A DNA stretch of 64,000 bases, taken from contig HG738138.1 of NCBI GenBank assembly GCA_000499405.2, positions 992,001-1,056,000 on the forward strand. The letters are read 5' to 3'. The notes below the pieces were generated by a model. The model was not told the DNA's origin and did not search any database. It saw only the letters and a program-made list of their open reading frames with translations. Every line of letters starts with the position of its first letter. Position 1 is the first letter of the stretch. This DNA is from Onchocerca volvulus. Taxonomy: Eukaryota; Nematoda; Chromadorea; Rhabditida; Onchocercidae. Shown piece by piece: positions 25,537 to 38,877 of this stretch. Position numbers and translations under genes: made by a program.

Positions 25537-26510
25537 AATTTTTCGGGCCGAACCGTGTCGTATAGTAATGGGCGGTCATAGCGCGATTAAGGAAAAAATT
25601 CTGGATCAGTTAAGGATTATTTCATTGTTTACCTTTTATCTTTCCGTTTTTCTTTACATCGATGAGGAATATATGTGAGCGAAATTCATTGCATATTTAC
25701 CATTTTAAAACAGTTCCTGTTCACATATTTTTTTCGAAATGAAATTTTATCGGAATTTTCGGTAAATGAAGTATTCCATAGTTTTCCATATATTTCCGTT
25801 ATATTATGAATGAACTTTCACAAACTTTATCTAGAATCTCCAATTGCATCTAGAAATCGTCGCAATTGGAATCAGTGTACTGGAATATTTTTAGTAATTT
25901 CAGAAAAAAAAAAATTAAATGTTAAGAATTCCCAGTTTGATCTGTGAATCGCTAGAATAGTTATCCTTCTACTTATGTTGTAAGATATGTACACGTAAGT
26001 CATCGATTGGGAACCAGTAGAAATGCTTACGTAAGAGATCATATGAGCTTTTCGTGATTTTTACTCTTCGCGTTATCTGTTATTTGTTGTAGTTGTTTGT
26101 AATACTATGGTATCATTTGCCATCATTTATTGTGACTGCAGTATTATCAATTATTATAATTTCTTGAAGATAAATCCAAGCGTATGCTGTGTTGATGATT
26201 ATTTAGAATGAAAGGCGAAAACTCAATGATGACTTGGCTATACTTTCGTAGTGCCGTTGTCAAGAAGAAGTTAGTTTATTTAAGTCTCATTTAGTAATTA
26301 AAAGTAATTTATTTTTAGCATTAATTCAAATTTGAAATCAATTTTAAGTTTTGAAACTAATCTTTAAGGGAATAAATTTTCCATTTATAATTTTTAACAT
26401 AAATTATGAAGAAATTATTTCGGTTTTATTTATTTATTTTTTCTTGAGCTTTATTTCTTTGATGAAATATTGAAATCTGCTGTGTTTTAGCTCCGTCTGT
26501 TAATTCTTTT

Positions 26511-26518
26511 AATTACAG
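26511..26518 (+). promoter_or_regulatory. probable trans-splice acceptor of the LRIG-like gene
   Basis: AATTACAG ends 14 bases before the start codon at 26533. A splice acceptor so close to the first ATG, with no coding sequence before it, is characteristic of spliced-leader addition, although a 5' UTR intron is possible. Confidence 0.6.
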
Positions 26519-26532
26519 ATTTTTCTAATGTA

Positions 26533-29500
26533 ATGGGGCAATGGTTTTACGAAAAGAATCGGACGCTGATAGCTTACACAGCTATGTTTCTTCTATCTAC
26601 CGGAGTGATATGTCTAGAACTGTGTCCTGAACAGTGCCATTGTCTTGATACCCATATCGATTGTAGTCGTCGAGGTTTAACCGATGTTCCGTTTCCACTA
26701 CCGTCGTGGGTGACCACACTGTATAAATATTACAGTTTTAATTTAAACTTTTTAAAATTCTAAATGGAATTTCATAAGGAATTCTTCCTATATAGATTTG
26801 AATAAATTGGCAAATTTAATTCTCAAGAAAAAGTTCAGGGGTTTACGATTATATTATGATGCATGTGACCCTTGTGTTTCCAGATATTGAAAAGCTTTCA
26901 AAGTGACGGTTTAGTATGGATAGAAGGGTTGAGAAACTCAGCAAAAAGCAGAAAAGTTATTAGAAAGAGTGAAATCCTTGTATAAGTCGATTAGTCATAA
27001 TATCAGATTAAATATCGGGAATAAGTAATTAGTTATACAATTTCTCGGTCGCTTGATTCGAACGTGTTTTCATTGGAAATACTAATTTTATATCAGTTAA
27101 AACAATTCGATTATATTAGGTATTATATTAGCATCAAATCAGTGAGTATTATGTCAGTCGTGCATTATTAAGAAACATAAATTTTCTTTTTTTGAATATC
27201 AGACGAGTTAAAGGTGATATGACGTATATTTTTGTTATTTGATATAAGCCATCCATTTTCTCGGCTTGAAATTATACCTCTGGAACTGTATTTTTGGAAA
27301 AGTGGATTGGATGATAAGATAATGCATTCCATGGAATAATATTGTTTTAAAACAGTCTGATCACTGTATAATGTTTATTCGTGTTTTGCTTTTATAGGGA
27401 ACTGCAAGGAAATTCCATCGAAAAAATCTTGCCTACTGCTTTCGTTGGATTGGGCAGTCTTGTCTCTCTGTAAATTTTGATGCATTATAGTAATAATATT
27501 AGTAATATAAAGTTCAGTGTTATTTAGCACAAGAATAAATTTTAAAAAAGCTTGCTTTTTCTGTCTATAGTCCGAAAATTGACTGTATCTTTTTTTTTCC
27601 TTTTGATTATCAAAGGACTTAATGATTAATCTTCATTACTGTTGTCTAATTTTTAGCAGTTTCACGTTTATTGAAGTGAATTTTTCTTGTATTTTTAGGG
27701 ATCTTAGCGGGAATCAGATTGGTGGTTTTTCACGTCTTGTTTTCGCCCATACTCCTCAGCTTGAAGCGCTGTATGTATTTTCTTTCTTTATATTCCAAGC
27801 TACACATTATATTATTTTAACCTAACCTATTTACTTCCTCTCAGTATGAAAGTTCTCAAAACTGCAAGTATTCGCAGAATGTATTGCCATTTCTTAGCTG
27901 GCGAAGATTAAACAACTCAAGCAACGAACAATTTAATTAGTGAAATAGGTAATAGATTACTTATGACTGACTGATGCCCAAATGAGTTTTACTTGTAGTT
28001 GCGTCTTGTTACAATGACGGTTGAACTTGTTTTCATACTTTATCAGCATTTATTCTGTTCTGTTCCTTTATGTCATTTTATATAATTTGATTTAAAATCT
28101 TCAAATACTTTCCAGCTTACTTCGAAAGAATCGACTAACTTCGATTCCGCTTGGAATTGAATCGTTGGCAAATTTGCGTAAACTTGATCTGTAAGTTTTA
28201 TTGACTTTCTCTGTCTATGAAACAACCTTTTCTATTTAGGCGTACTTTCACTGGAAGTACCCTTATCAAGAAATAATAGGAAAAATGAATTCAACTGAAA
28301 TTTTTTAGCAAAGCGAATAATATTTCGCAAGTTACGACCATTGATGTATCACGGATCGCGAAGATTGACGTAGTCGACTTGAGTCGTAATATTATACGTG
28401 ATTTTCCACGTTTGCATATGTTACAAGTTGCTGATGCAAAAGTTACAAAACTGTATGGGTTTAAATTTTTGTGAAATTTTCCCTCACGCTGTTATTTTGG
28501 AATATTTCCTTAACGAATAAAGGATACATCCTTCAGTTTCAAATTTAAAGTTTTTCACAATTTTTGTCGTTTTACTCAAGTTCTTTCTGTGCATGTTATT
28601 TCCTTATAGAGATCTCAGTAATAACCTATTGACAACATTACGCTCCGATATGTTTATGATGCTGCAATCACTTCGAATTTTGAAATTATCACGTAATAAA
28701 ATTGAAACTATCGAAAAAAATGCTTTCCAAGGATTATTTGCACTTCGGTTATTGTAAGTAAACATTTAAATAAATTTTTGATTTCATATTCTTTGAATGC
28801 ATAAATATCACAATGATCTTACTTTTTCTTAAAATTAACAAATTTTCCAAAATGCAAGTGATGATAAAATGGCAATTTTGAGCTTGTAATTTTAATTTTA
28901 AAATGTTTCATTTCATATTATTGAAATGTGCAAAAAATTCGTGTCAGTTATGTTCAAGGAAAACTCGCATTAATTATGATTAATTTTTCGTTTGGAGTTT
29001 ACTTTTCTTTTTGTTAAAAAAAGTTCTCTTTTTTACTCTCTGTTTTGTTCAACAAATGAAGTATTTTTAGAGACCTCAGTCGTAATCGTTTCTCAGTTTT
29101 GCATGCAATGACATTCAGTTCGTTAACATCTCTTCAAAATTTATCACTGGCTCGAAATTTATTGGGTGCACTTGAGGATGGAACATTCTGGGGTTTGGAA
29201 CAGCTTCAGAGGTTGAATATTGCCGAAAATCAATTGAAAGCAATCACTGGTGGATGGCTGTATGGGATGCATTCGCTCTCAACTCTGTATGTTTTACTTT
29301 AAATTTATGCATAATATAAATTCGTTTCTTTAGCTTTAAATTTCCATGGATTTTAATTTGTGAGATTCTGACATCAATCATTTCCCAAAATATTAGAATT
29401 TTTCTAGTGATCTGAGCTCAAATGACGTCGCATGGATAGATTCATCGGCTTGGTCTCTCTGCTCGACTCTTCAGTGGCTAGATTTATCTTCGAATCGTCT

Positions 29501-32500
29501 TCGTACGCTTCCCTCATTGCTTTTTAAGAAGCTTTCACGTCTAGAGTATCTTTCATTAGCAGATAACCAAATCGATACGATCCATCGAAATGCGATGCAT
29601 GATTTGGATAGATTAAATTATCTGTTAGTTTATATTTTATTCAGGCATTTACTCAGTTAATTTTATGCAATCCAGGAAAATCTGTTTTTTCGAAAATTTG
29701 GGCGAATTTTTTGTTCAGTTTGCTATTTCGTCACACAACCTTAACCTGTTCATTAAATAATATTTCCAGCGATCTTTCTGGAAATGGATTAGCAATATGC
29801 GTTGAAGATGAATCAATCCTTGCAAATACCTCTCTACCAGCATTGCGAACTCTCAAATTTGCTTCTAATCGAGTTCGAACGATTCCAGCACGTGCATTTG
29901 AGAATTTCCCAGCATTACAAAATCTGGATTTGACGGATAATCCTATTGCCAGCGTGCAGAATGGTGCATTTGAATCACTGCATTTAAGACGACTGTAAGT
30001 GAATTTATAAATGAGATGAGCAATGTAATTCCATGGAATTATTAGCAATATTCGATTCAAGAAAAACTTTATTTTTCTTTCTTCGAGGTTATTGTTTGAA
30101 TTACAGCTTTATCAATACGTCATCTCTTATTTGTGATTGTGAGCTAAAATGGTTTTCTCATTGGCTATTTTTGTCCAACCTGGATCGCAAAACCGTGACA
30201 ATGTTGTGTTCCTATCCGATAGCATTACGTGGTATTGATATTGCTGTGATTGATGATGCAAATCTAACATGTGGTATGGTTTGAAAATGAAAATTTGTTA
30301 TATTTCATTTTTTGAACTTGGTTTCTAGTTCTGTTTCTCTTCATGTTCATTTAATTTAAATTGTTATCCTTGAAATTCGATGATCTAAGAATGAAATATC
30401 TTTCAGTTGATGATTCACCTCGTCCTCGATTACTGAATCATCCAAACACATTAGTGAAAACGTTGCTAGGAAATAGTGTCAAATTAAATTGTACTGGCTA
30501 TGGTGCAGCACCATTGGATATAAAATGGAAGGTTATTCGTGATGGACGGTTTCGCCTATTATCGCATGATGCAACAACCATTTTCTTTTATAATCATTCA
30601 TCGACCATAAATAGTAAGTTTTGTAATCACTTTTTTTTTTTAATTTCCGTGAAAAAGACTTGAATAAAGTAATTTAATACAAATTCCAGGCACGGTTACT
30701 GGACTTGCAATGGAATATCTTTTTAGTGAACTGCAACTTAGTGACATCGATTTTAGTGATCAAGCAGAATATCAGTGCATTGTACGAAATCATTACGGCT
30801 CGGCATATTCTTTGAAGTAAAAGTTTGAATTTTATGTGGTTTCGTTCGTGCATCAATAACTCAGTGGATGAAAAACATTCATTCTATCAAAGCCAGAAGT
30901 AGCTATGACCGCTAATTTTCTTTCACTTAATAATTTTCTTCCGTTTAGAGTGAAGTTAATGGTCTTGCAAAAACCGCGAATTGATTATTCACCAACAAAT
31001 ATATCGATTGTTCGTGGTGGTAGCGCTAGATTAAGATGTACTGCTCGAGGTAATCTTTTTTTGTAACTTTTTTTTCTTTACAAAGTGTGGAGTAATCTGC
31101 ATATTTTCAAATACTCTTTGCGAGATGTTTTTGTAGTTTTTAAGTTGACTTATAGCGTTTTTGTCGGATTCGTCTTGAATTTGAAAAAAAAATTAGAAAC
31201 TTGAAGTTGCTGAAGTAGTAAAGGCTCCTTTTTTGTTCCTTGCTCTCCCTTCTCCCTTTCCCCTTAATTTTTGTCCGTCCCTCGACTTTAGCTAACTTTA
31301 ATAAAATAACTGCATGTTGTTTCCTACCAATTTATATTTGAAGTTTCCTTAATGATTTTACATTATTGAAATGATAACAGTCCATGTTAAATATTTGTGC
31401 CTGTATTCAAGTTTAGACTCCCTTGTTCCTGTTTTTTTTTTCAGGCGTTCCAACACCAATCATTAAATGGATGAAAGATGGTGGCGATTCATTTCCAGCT
31501 GCTGTAGAAAGACGCTTACACGTGAAAGCAAATGATGACAATTTATATGTCGTCAATGTGTCGTTAGCAGATACGGGTATTTATACGTGTCGTGTGAGTA
31601 ATGAGGCCGGACATGTGGAAAGTTCGGCACACGTCCTTGTTTATGGTAATTTGCACTGGCATAAAATTGAATTTTTTGTTTAATTTAATTTCGATTTCAG
31701 TACAAGTTTCGGTTTTTTTTTCTTTTGATATTTGAACTTTTCTATGTTGTATCATCAATCGAACTATTATATTCCAAAATTTGCATATCAGATAACAAAG
31801 TTTGGCCGCAACTTGAGGATCGTAAGGTACATTCTGGAGCTACGGTGATTTTCAATTGCTCCGTCAGTGAGCAGTTTCATGTATCAGTGCGATGGTTACG
31901 TGATGGTCGTTTAATTGACCCTAATACAGCTCCTTCACGTCTCTCTTTTAAAGCTGGCAATCAATTACTGGTCCTAAGTGAAGTAAGCTAAGTTTTAATT
32001 TAAATTTAAATCTCTTTTGTATATGTCTTGATTTTGTAAGCAGTTTTTATTTTCTCAAATTTTAAAACTATTTCCTCAAACTTTCTAGTTCTGTGACTTA
32101 ATTTCAGGCACGAGCTTCAGACAGTGGCGTTTATGGATGTGAATTTAAAGTAGGCAATGAAGTACTTTCACGGGTATCCTCGACATTAGTTGTTGAAATC
32201 GGTGCTGAAGAGGACTGGAATAAGAGACGTGAAGATATTGATAAAATCCCGGTTGATAAAAATTTGCAGTATTCAGTTGCTATTTGTGCTGTCACTTTGG
32301 TTGTGTTGGCTGCTGGAGTATGCTTTATAATTTTCGTCATGGGAAAGCGAAAAGAGTCGAGGCAATATTCTTCTGTAAAGGTTGGCGAATTCGTCCATGT
32401 TAATTGTAAACATTTCATTTGTAATAAATTACTTGGAAAGATTCCATCATTGAGAAAGTATGATTTTTAAAAAGTTCACTAACACTGGAATGAAAGATTT

Positions 32501-32677
32501 GTTTTTCAAAGGCTTTCTATGAGGAATATTTATGCTTCATGTTACTTTGAAAAAGAAAACTCTGTTTTCAATAGCTTTTAGAGTGATTCGGCCACAACAA
32601 CAATTGAGAAACAGTCCACGAGTGAGATAGATAGCGGTGTGTTGACGGAAACAACGCAAGTTTATGTGGTCATTTAA
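26533..32677 (+). CDS. sma-10: LRIG/SMA-10-like LRR and immunoglobulin receptor
   Basis: Seventeen exons: 26533-26720, 27398-27469, 27699-27770, 28116-28190, 28309-28452, 28610-28753, 29071-29286, 29408-29623, 29770-29994, 30107-30273, 30407-30613, 30690-30816, 30949-31049, 31445-31645, 31792-31982, 32108-32380 and 32582-32677, giving about 904 residues. The order is a signal peptide, an LRRNT cap ([14 protein letters not shown]), about 16 leucine-rich repeats, an LRRCT cap ([14 protein letters not shown]), three immunoglobulin domains with their Cys, Trp and DxGxYxC residues, one membrane helix (near [16 protein letters not shown]) and a short tail. This is the LRIG architecture, and the length is close to the single C. 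elegans LRIG, SMA-10, a membrane protein that promotes BMP signalling and receptor trafficking. All LRR-region introns are phase 2. Splice sites were assigned by eye but every junction keeps frame. Orthology is inferred from architecture. Confidence 0.9.
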
Positions 32678-33456
32678 GCATATTTCACTCCATTCTCTTG
32701 CTAATAGGAATAATCCAGATTATATCCTCGTTGAAATTCACTTCAGACATTTTAGAAATGTGCAGTAAGAGGAGGTTTTGGAAGAATTTTAATAATTGTT
32801 TTTGAATCTGTCTTGTATTGCTCATTTATAACTTTAAATTTTACCATATCAGATCTTCAATTATTTTTTTTTTATAAGGTGTTTTATTATTTTAAGATAA
32901 ATACTGATTATATATATATATATATATGTAATCGTAGTCTTCTCACTTTATAAGATTGTATATAAAATTAAGCTTTAAGACTTTGTTCACTCCATTAGCT
33001 TTAAAATTCTGGATAATTGTGTCTTCCTACTTCATATTTTTTATATTCCAATAGCATATTGTGCATTCCTAATTGCTATAATGATTCTAATTACAAAATT
33101 TTAGCTTTAATTGCTAGGTTTGATTTAGCTACATACCCTACTAGGGATGGTTTTAATCAAATGCATTGAAAAATATAAAAGAATTTGTTCAGTTTTAATT
33201 TTAAATTAAAAGTGAAGCTTTTCCGATGTCTTTCATTCGATTAAAACTAGATCGTCCATTAGTTCAACTCTGCGGACTGTTTTGGCTTTTTTTTTCTCAT
33301 ATTTTTATGTTATGTACAAATCAAGCATGCTTTACGAATTCTTGAATTTAAATTTAATTATTGTCTTTTCTAGTCATTTCATTGTTATTTGATGTTGTCT
33401 TTAAAACTACATGTATTTTCGAATTGCCTTCTCAGCTAGGAAATGTATTTCGTTTG

Positions 33457-33457
<1 letters not shown>

Positions 33458-33529
<72 letters not shown>
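33458..33529. repeat. 72-base poly(T) run
   Basis: Uninterrupted T from 33458 to 33529. The true length may differ because such runs are hard to sequence. The phenylalanine-only frames across it are not genes. Confidence 0.9.
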
Positions 33530-33532
<3 letters not shown>

Positions 33533-36059
33533 TATATTCAATATGCAAGCTACGGCAAACATTCAGTTGTTTGCTAAAAGAGGTGCCGTGTTTTTTTTCT
33601 ATTGTGTAGATTTTTTTTAACAAAAATTTGATTGTACTAAAGTTTTATTTAATTAAGCCTTACGAATAAGCTCATTTTGTATTTCACTATTGAATTCACA
33701 GCCTATTTCTGCATTTATTTGCTTTTTTTTAAGTTTATCACGCTTTCTCATTGTTGCAACTGTTAAGTAATTTTGACAAACTTATGCAAAAAATAGACGA
33801 TATAATCTCTTGAAAAAACTTTCCCTATCGTGCATTTTAGAAATCTCAAAGAAAAGATTCCAGTTTTGAACTTTATCTGGAAGTTCCGTTTAGAAATTCA
33901 GCTTCATTTTGAATGAAAAGTATGAAGTTATATGATTTTTATTATCGAAAACATCTACCTTTGCTTGTTTTGTTCTTTAGACTTGCTGTGTATATAGCAT
34001 ATTGATTTTATGTCATTTTTTAGTAGCACGCATCTAACTGTTTCTGAAATTCTTTGTTGAAAAGTTGAAATTTCACTCTTTTTTCATTTAATTCTTTTTT
34101 TTCTTTTGTGGACTTTCATATCTATCGGAATTCAAAAATTTTTTGTTTCATTTTTGTTTCAAAATTTTTTGTTTACAAACATTAGTCCTTTACATATTAC
34201 ACTTTTGATTATTAGATTAAATTTTACCGACCGTCAAATTGAGAATAAATGTTAATAATGTTTCTAAATCATATTAAGAAAATTATTGCTTTTGAGATTT
34301 CGATTGAAATTTTTTTGGAAAATTAAGAGAGGATGTGTTTTAAGTTTTGCAGTTTCACTAAATAATCCTTAAGCTTTTTTGCAGCAATGTATTTTTATTT
34401 CCATATCTCGTTGAATTTCTCTAAAGGATAACGAAAATGAAGATTAATTTTTGATACGTAGTTTCTATTGTATTATGTAATCTGATCATATTCCCAACTG
34501 GCAAATAAGGAGGAATTTTCCATTAATAACTGCATAATTTGCAGTCTAAGAGTTTTTCAGTTTTTGAATTGGAATGGTTGGAATTTCAAAATTCCGGTCA
34601 CTGAATCATAAAACGTTCAATTGCAGTGCAATAGTTTTTCCAAGGATAGTAATGCTTTTTTCATTTTTCCCATGCATGTAATACTAAATGATAAAATATG
34701 TACCAAAAAAAAGTTTCATTTCTTGTTGAAATTGAGATTTCAATTAGTCACCTAATGTTTATTTTGCATATTTTCAATTAATTTGTATCTTTATTCTCCA
34801 TAATCTTCAGGTAGAATAAGATAATTTATCAGGTGAATAGAATTCTGAAAAATATTAGAAAGTGATGAATTTCACTCGCTACAATTGGTTAATTGATCAA
34901 GCAATGTAAGGAGAGAACGGATGGACAAATCTCAAAGACTGCATGGAGAAAAAGGAAATTTACAGGTGAAAAAGAAAGTGCATTAAGAAAAAGGAAATTT
35001 TTCGTCCATTTTTCTCCGTGCATTAAGAACAAAAAATTTCCTCGTTTCTCTCTTTATATTAGAAAAAAAAAAAAAAAAAAAAAAAAGTGTAACGGGAATT
35101 TATAGGATTCTCAAAACCTTGAATTTTGCTCAGAATTCAGGAATTTAGTGTCCATTGAGATATTCTTTGCCCTAAAAATTTTAGAAATTAATTGAATGAA
35201 CTATTTTTAGTATTTTTTAGAACTATTAATTCTGCGATTCTTGAGCAGGTTCAATTTTCATGCTTAACACGTTTTTATAAGAAATTTACAGTTGATATCT
35301 TTTTTGAATATATTCATTTCACTAGTAAAATTAGGGATATTTCAGGAAAAAATCGTGAAAGCCGGCGTAGATTTCGAAGTTTTGAACTATATCCCTTTTT
35401 TTAAACTTCGTTTCAGACTTGTTTTAAGGATGTTTCATTGGAATTGAGGAATTTATTTCGATAGTATTTATATGGAATTATTTATTGTTATATGTTGTAC
35501 ACCAATTTTGTTCACTTTCTGATACAGGTAAGTAATTCTATGGATATGTATATTACGGTTGCAGAAGTTATGTATTATGCGATATTTAAATCAGATTTAT
35601 ATAAAAAAAAGTGTAGAGTGTAAGACGGGAAGAAGCAGAACAGAAGGTAAAATTTTTAAATTGTGTGATTAATCTTTCCTTACCACTTAATTTTTTCATA
35701 TACCTTTCCCCCTTCTCTCTTTCTGTCATCATTCATTCCATCAACAAACATTTCAAAAGCTCGGTCTCGGGAAGTTTGGTACTGAAATATGTCGTAGAAG
35801 TACAGGAAATACTTAGCTTAGTTATACTTGATTATGGATAATGAGACTGTTATTGGTAGACTGATAAACAGTTTTGCTATAATAGTACTTTAATATTGTG
35901 TAGGCGTTCAAAATTAAACACTGCTGGTGTATCAGTTCGTTTTCACGCGGTAGTCTTCCTTATCTGATTTTCTTTTTAACAAAGTTTTTTTTAATCGGAA
36001 ACGAGTTTTCCTTTCTTTTTCTTATTTCTTTGTTGAAGTCAAATGAAATTTCACTTTTT

Positions 36060-36067
36060 GATTGCAG
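36060..36067 (+). promoter_or_regulatory. probable trans-splice acceptor of the PAQR gene
   Basis: GATTGCAG after a T-rich stretch, 10 bases before the start codon. Either an SL acceptor or the end of a 5' UTR intron. Confidence 0.55.
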
Positions 36068-36077
36068 GTTGTTGAAA

Positions 36078-36902
36078 ATGAGGGATTCAGTCAATGAAGC
36101 GAGAAAACTTACACGAAAATTTAATCGTGGTCATAGACGAGCTTTTTCAGTACCAAATGCTAGTGCCGATCGTATACGAATGGCTATTGTCGAAGGGAAT
36201 AATTTTTCGGTTATTATTTTTGCTTCTTATTCTATGGAATTTATTCTATAACAAAAATATTTCGAAGTATGATAACTGGGCATCTTATATTTTGCTAAAA
36301 CTGATTAAACAATAACAAAGAACTCGTTAACAGTGATTTGTTTTATATGTGTAATTTATATATCGTTTTAAGTGTATCTATATACGTATTTGCAAAAAAA
36401 TTTTTTTTCACCCATTTTCGTAACTAGTGTTAGTTACAGATGAGTCAATTACAAAAAAACTCTGTTTCATGATTTCAGCCAAATGCACAGAAGCAGAAAA
36501 CGACAGAAGAACTTAAAAAAACAGTAACTTATATTTCGAATGGATTGCCAGTTTTGGTACCGGTTTCGGAAGATGATGACGCTGATCTTAATGTATGCTT
36601 TTCAATATTTCAAACATTTAGACAACATATGCAAGAATTATGTTAGTCGATAATTTTTTTTTGGACTTTTCGATGATTTCGGTTCGAATGTTTTGAAGTT
36701 GGAAGAAGTAGAATTGAGTCTTTTATGTCTTATTAACGATTTTTTTTTTTTTTTTAATATATGTGGAGAATTTTTTCTTTTTTAGTTTATCATTTATTGA
36801 TTTCAGGTGAAAATCAACGAAGATGAGATAGTTCTTCCAAATGAAGAAAGTACTAAACGTAATACAAGAATTGCTGTTAGAAGGGTATCTCCTTCAGTAT
36901 TT

Positions 36903-36998
<96 letters not shown>

Positions 36999-38877
36999 TT
37001 TGACTTCATCTCTTTTGCTTTAAACGTGTCGTTTTTCGTATTCGTTGAATTAAATCTTATTTACATGTAGCAATTAATCCAGAACTAAATGATTTAAGAT
37101 TTGGGAAGCGCGATGGAAAGCTACGAATTTTGAATTACTTCCAGAATGGTTACAAGATAACGAGTATTTGCGTACTGGACATAGGCCACCATTACCGAGT
37201 TTTGGCTCGTGCTTCAAAAGTATATTTTCCCTACATACGGAAACCGGTAACATCTGGACTCATTTGTACGGTTAGTTAATTCGAAAAATATTTTTATCAA
37301 ATTTTGATAACATTTGAAAATAGGTTGAATAGATATAAGTAACTTGTATGATTGAAGATGTTGTGTCCTCAAAACCTTTTTCTGTATATTTGTCAACCTA
37401 AAATCATGTTAAATGCTGAAATAAATAATTATGACGAATGTGTATTATTAATTTAATTTAGGTTGTGTTGCATTTATTGGAGCTGCAGCCTGGTTTTTAA
37501 CGCGTCCATCAACATTGGTGCAATTGGAAGACAAAATTGTGTTTGGGACATATTTTATTGGTGCAGTGGCTTGTTTAGGATTTTCGTTTGCCTTTCATAC
37601 AGTACAGTGCCATTCTGTTGGAGTAGGGAAACTATTTAGCAAGTTTGTTTTGTGTTGTTATTTTAATTATAAAACTTGGAATAATTATATGTATTTATTC
37701 TGTCTGTATAGGGTTTTATAAATCCGGGTTTAAACCCGAAAAGGATGTCAGTGACTGTTGTAATTCTATGCTGAATATAATACTGGTGAAAAATGGAATT
37801 TTTCATAATGAAATTTTGATGGAGTGGAAATTGGCTGTCAAGTTTGGTGGAATGAAAACTGAATGACTAAACATTGTTTTATTAGATTCTTTTATTGTTC
37901 TCTTAGTATCGAGGGAAAAATTATTGGTCTTTCATATTTCGTCTTCATTGTTCGCATTGAACAACTTATAGGAAAATTAAAATGATTTGTGAATCTAATT
38001 TGATTTAATTATTTGATTTTTACTGCATTTCAGATTGGATTATACTGGTATTACCTTACTTATTTTTGGTTCTTTTATTCCTTGGATTTATTATGGATTT
38101 TACTGTCGTTTGGTGCCTATGATTGTGTATTTAACAATGATTTCCGCTCTTGGAATTGCCGCAGTTATCGTATTTTTGTGGGATAAATTTGCTCAGCCGC
38201 GTTACCGACCCTTTCGAGCCATTATTTTCATAGCAATGGGTTTAAGTAGTAAGCTATAGTTGAAATTATGCAATTGTTTCTTGTAATAATTATTGTGGTA
38301 TTATTGAATTGCAAGTTGGGTTGTTTAATGTCTAAACTTATAATTCGACAGTCATGGATTGGACCTAATTTGTTTATCATTTACTATTAATTTAAAGGTC
38401 TTGATATTGTGCATGCTTTCAGGTGTGGTACCAGCTTTAGATATACTAATTAATGATGGTATATCATACCTCTTAAATGAAGCATCGTTGTTTTGGTTTA
38501 TATTGATGGGTATTTTATATATAACGGGCGCTGTTTTATACGCTACACGTACACCAGAAAAATGTTTTCCTGGAAAATTTGATTTATGGGTATATTTTAG
38601 CAAAATGGTTTTCTGAAGGAGCATTTCTGAGTGCTTCTTTATCTGTAAGCAATATCTTTTTGATCAAAATATGACAAAGAGAAATTCGTTTTTATTAAGA
38701 TCAAAATTTTAATAATCAATTTTGCAGTTACAATCACATCAATTGTTCCATATGTTTGTGATAGCAGCAGCTCTAGTTCATTTTTACGGTATCAGCACAA
38801 CAGCTGTGAAACGTCTCGAACAAGGATCCTGCGATGAACAAATGTTGGAACAACATGCATGTGAAGACGAGTCATAG
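36078..38877 (+). CDS. adiponectin-receptor-like PAQR membrane protein
   Basis: Eight exons: 36078-36209 (donor least certain), 36479-36592, 36807-36884, 37099-37270, 37462-37642, 38034-38248, 38423-38589 and 38728-38877, about 402 residues. A variable cytosolic N-terminus leads to the conserved block LPEWLQDNEYLRTGHRPPLP and HTETGNIWTHL, then seven membrane helices. The zinc-site histidines are present: FHTVQCHS in the second helix and QSHQLFH near the last, along with KLDYTGI. These identify the AdipoR class of PAQR proteins. C. elegans has PAQR-1 and PAQR-2, which regulate membrane fluidity and fatty-acid desaturation; which one this matches is not resolved. An acceptor (GATTGCAG, ending 36067) lies 10 bases before the ATG, suggesting spliced-leader addition. 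AATAAA at 38911-38916 is the likely polyadenylation signal. Confidence 0.9.
36904..36997. repeat. 59-T and 30-T runs inside a PAQR intron
   Basis: T from 36904 to 36962, five A, then T from 36968 to 36997. They occupy much of the short intron between the exons ending at 36884 and starting at 37099, only about 20 bases after the donor GTATCT. Confidence 0.9.

Larger units (their letters stand above)
24137..26518. other. intergenic region upstream of the LRIG-like gene
   Basis: No gene found. It contains T runs (about 24530-24549, 24687-24706, 25507-25535), a 13-bp perfect inverted repeat (24845-24895), and a less AT-rich patch at about 24960-25100 that may be regulatory. The 3' end is an AATTACAG acceptor just before the next gene. 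Confidence 0.6.
32678..36067. other. 3' flank and intergenic region
   Basis: No coding exon supported. It holds a TA tract at about 32911-32926, a 72-base T run (33458-33529), a 24-base A run near 35063-35086, and a small group of imperfect direct repeats around TGCATTAAGAA at 34940-35045. A non-coding first exon of the next gene near 35610-35650 (ending AGAAG before GTAAAA) is possible but unproven. Confidence 0.5.

Noticed and set aside
29731..30060. 109-codon frame on minus
   Set aside because: Antisense shadow of LRR exon 9 of the LRIG-like gene.
33361..33623. Open frames of mostly Phe (plus) or Lys (minus)
   Set aside because: They are translations of the 72-T homopolymer, not genes.
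36803..37070. Overlapping poly-Phe and poly-Lys frames
   Set aside because: Products of intronic T runs in the PAQR gene; only 36807-36884 is a real exon.
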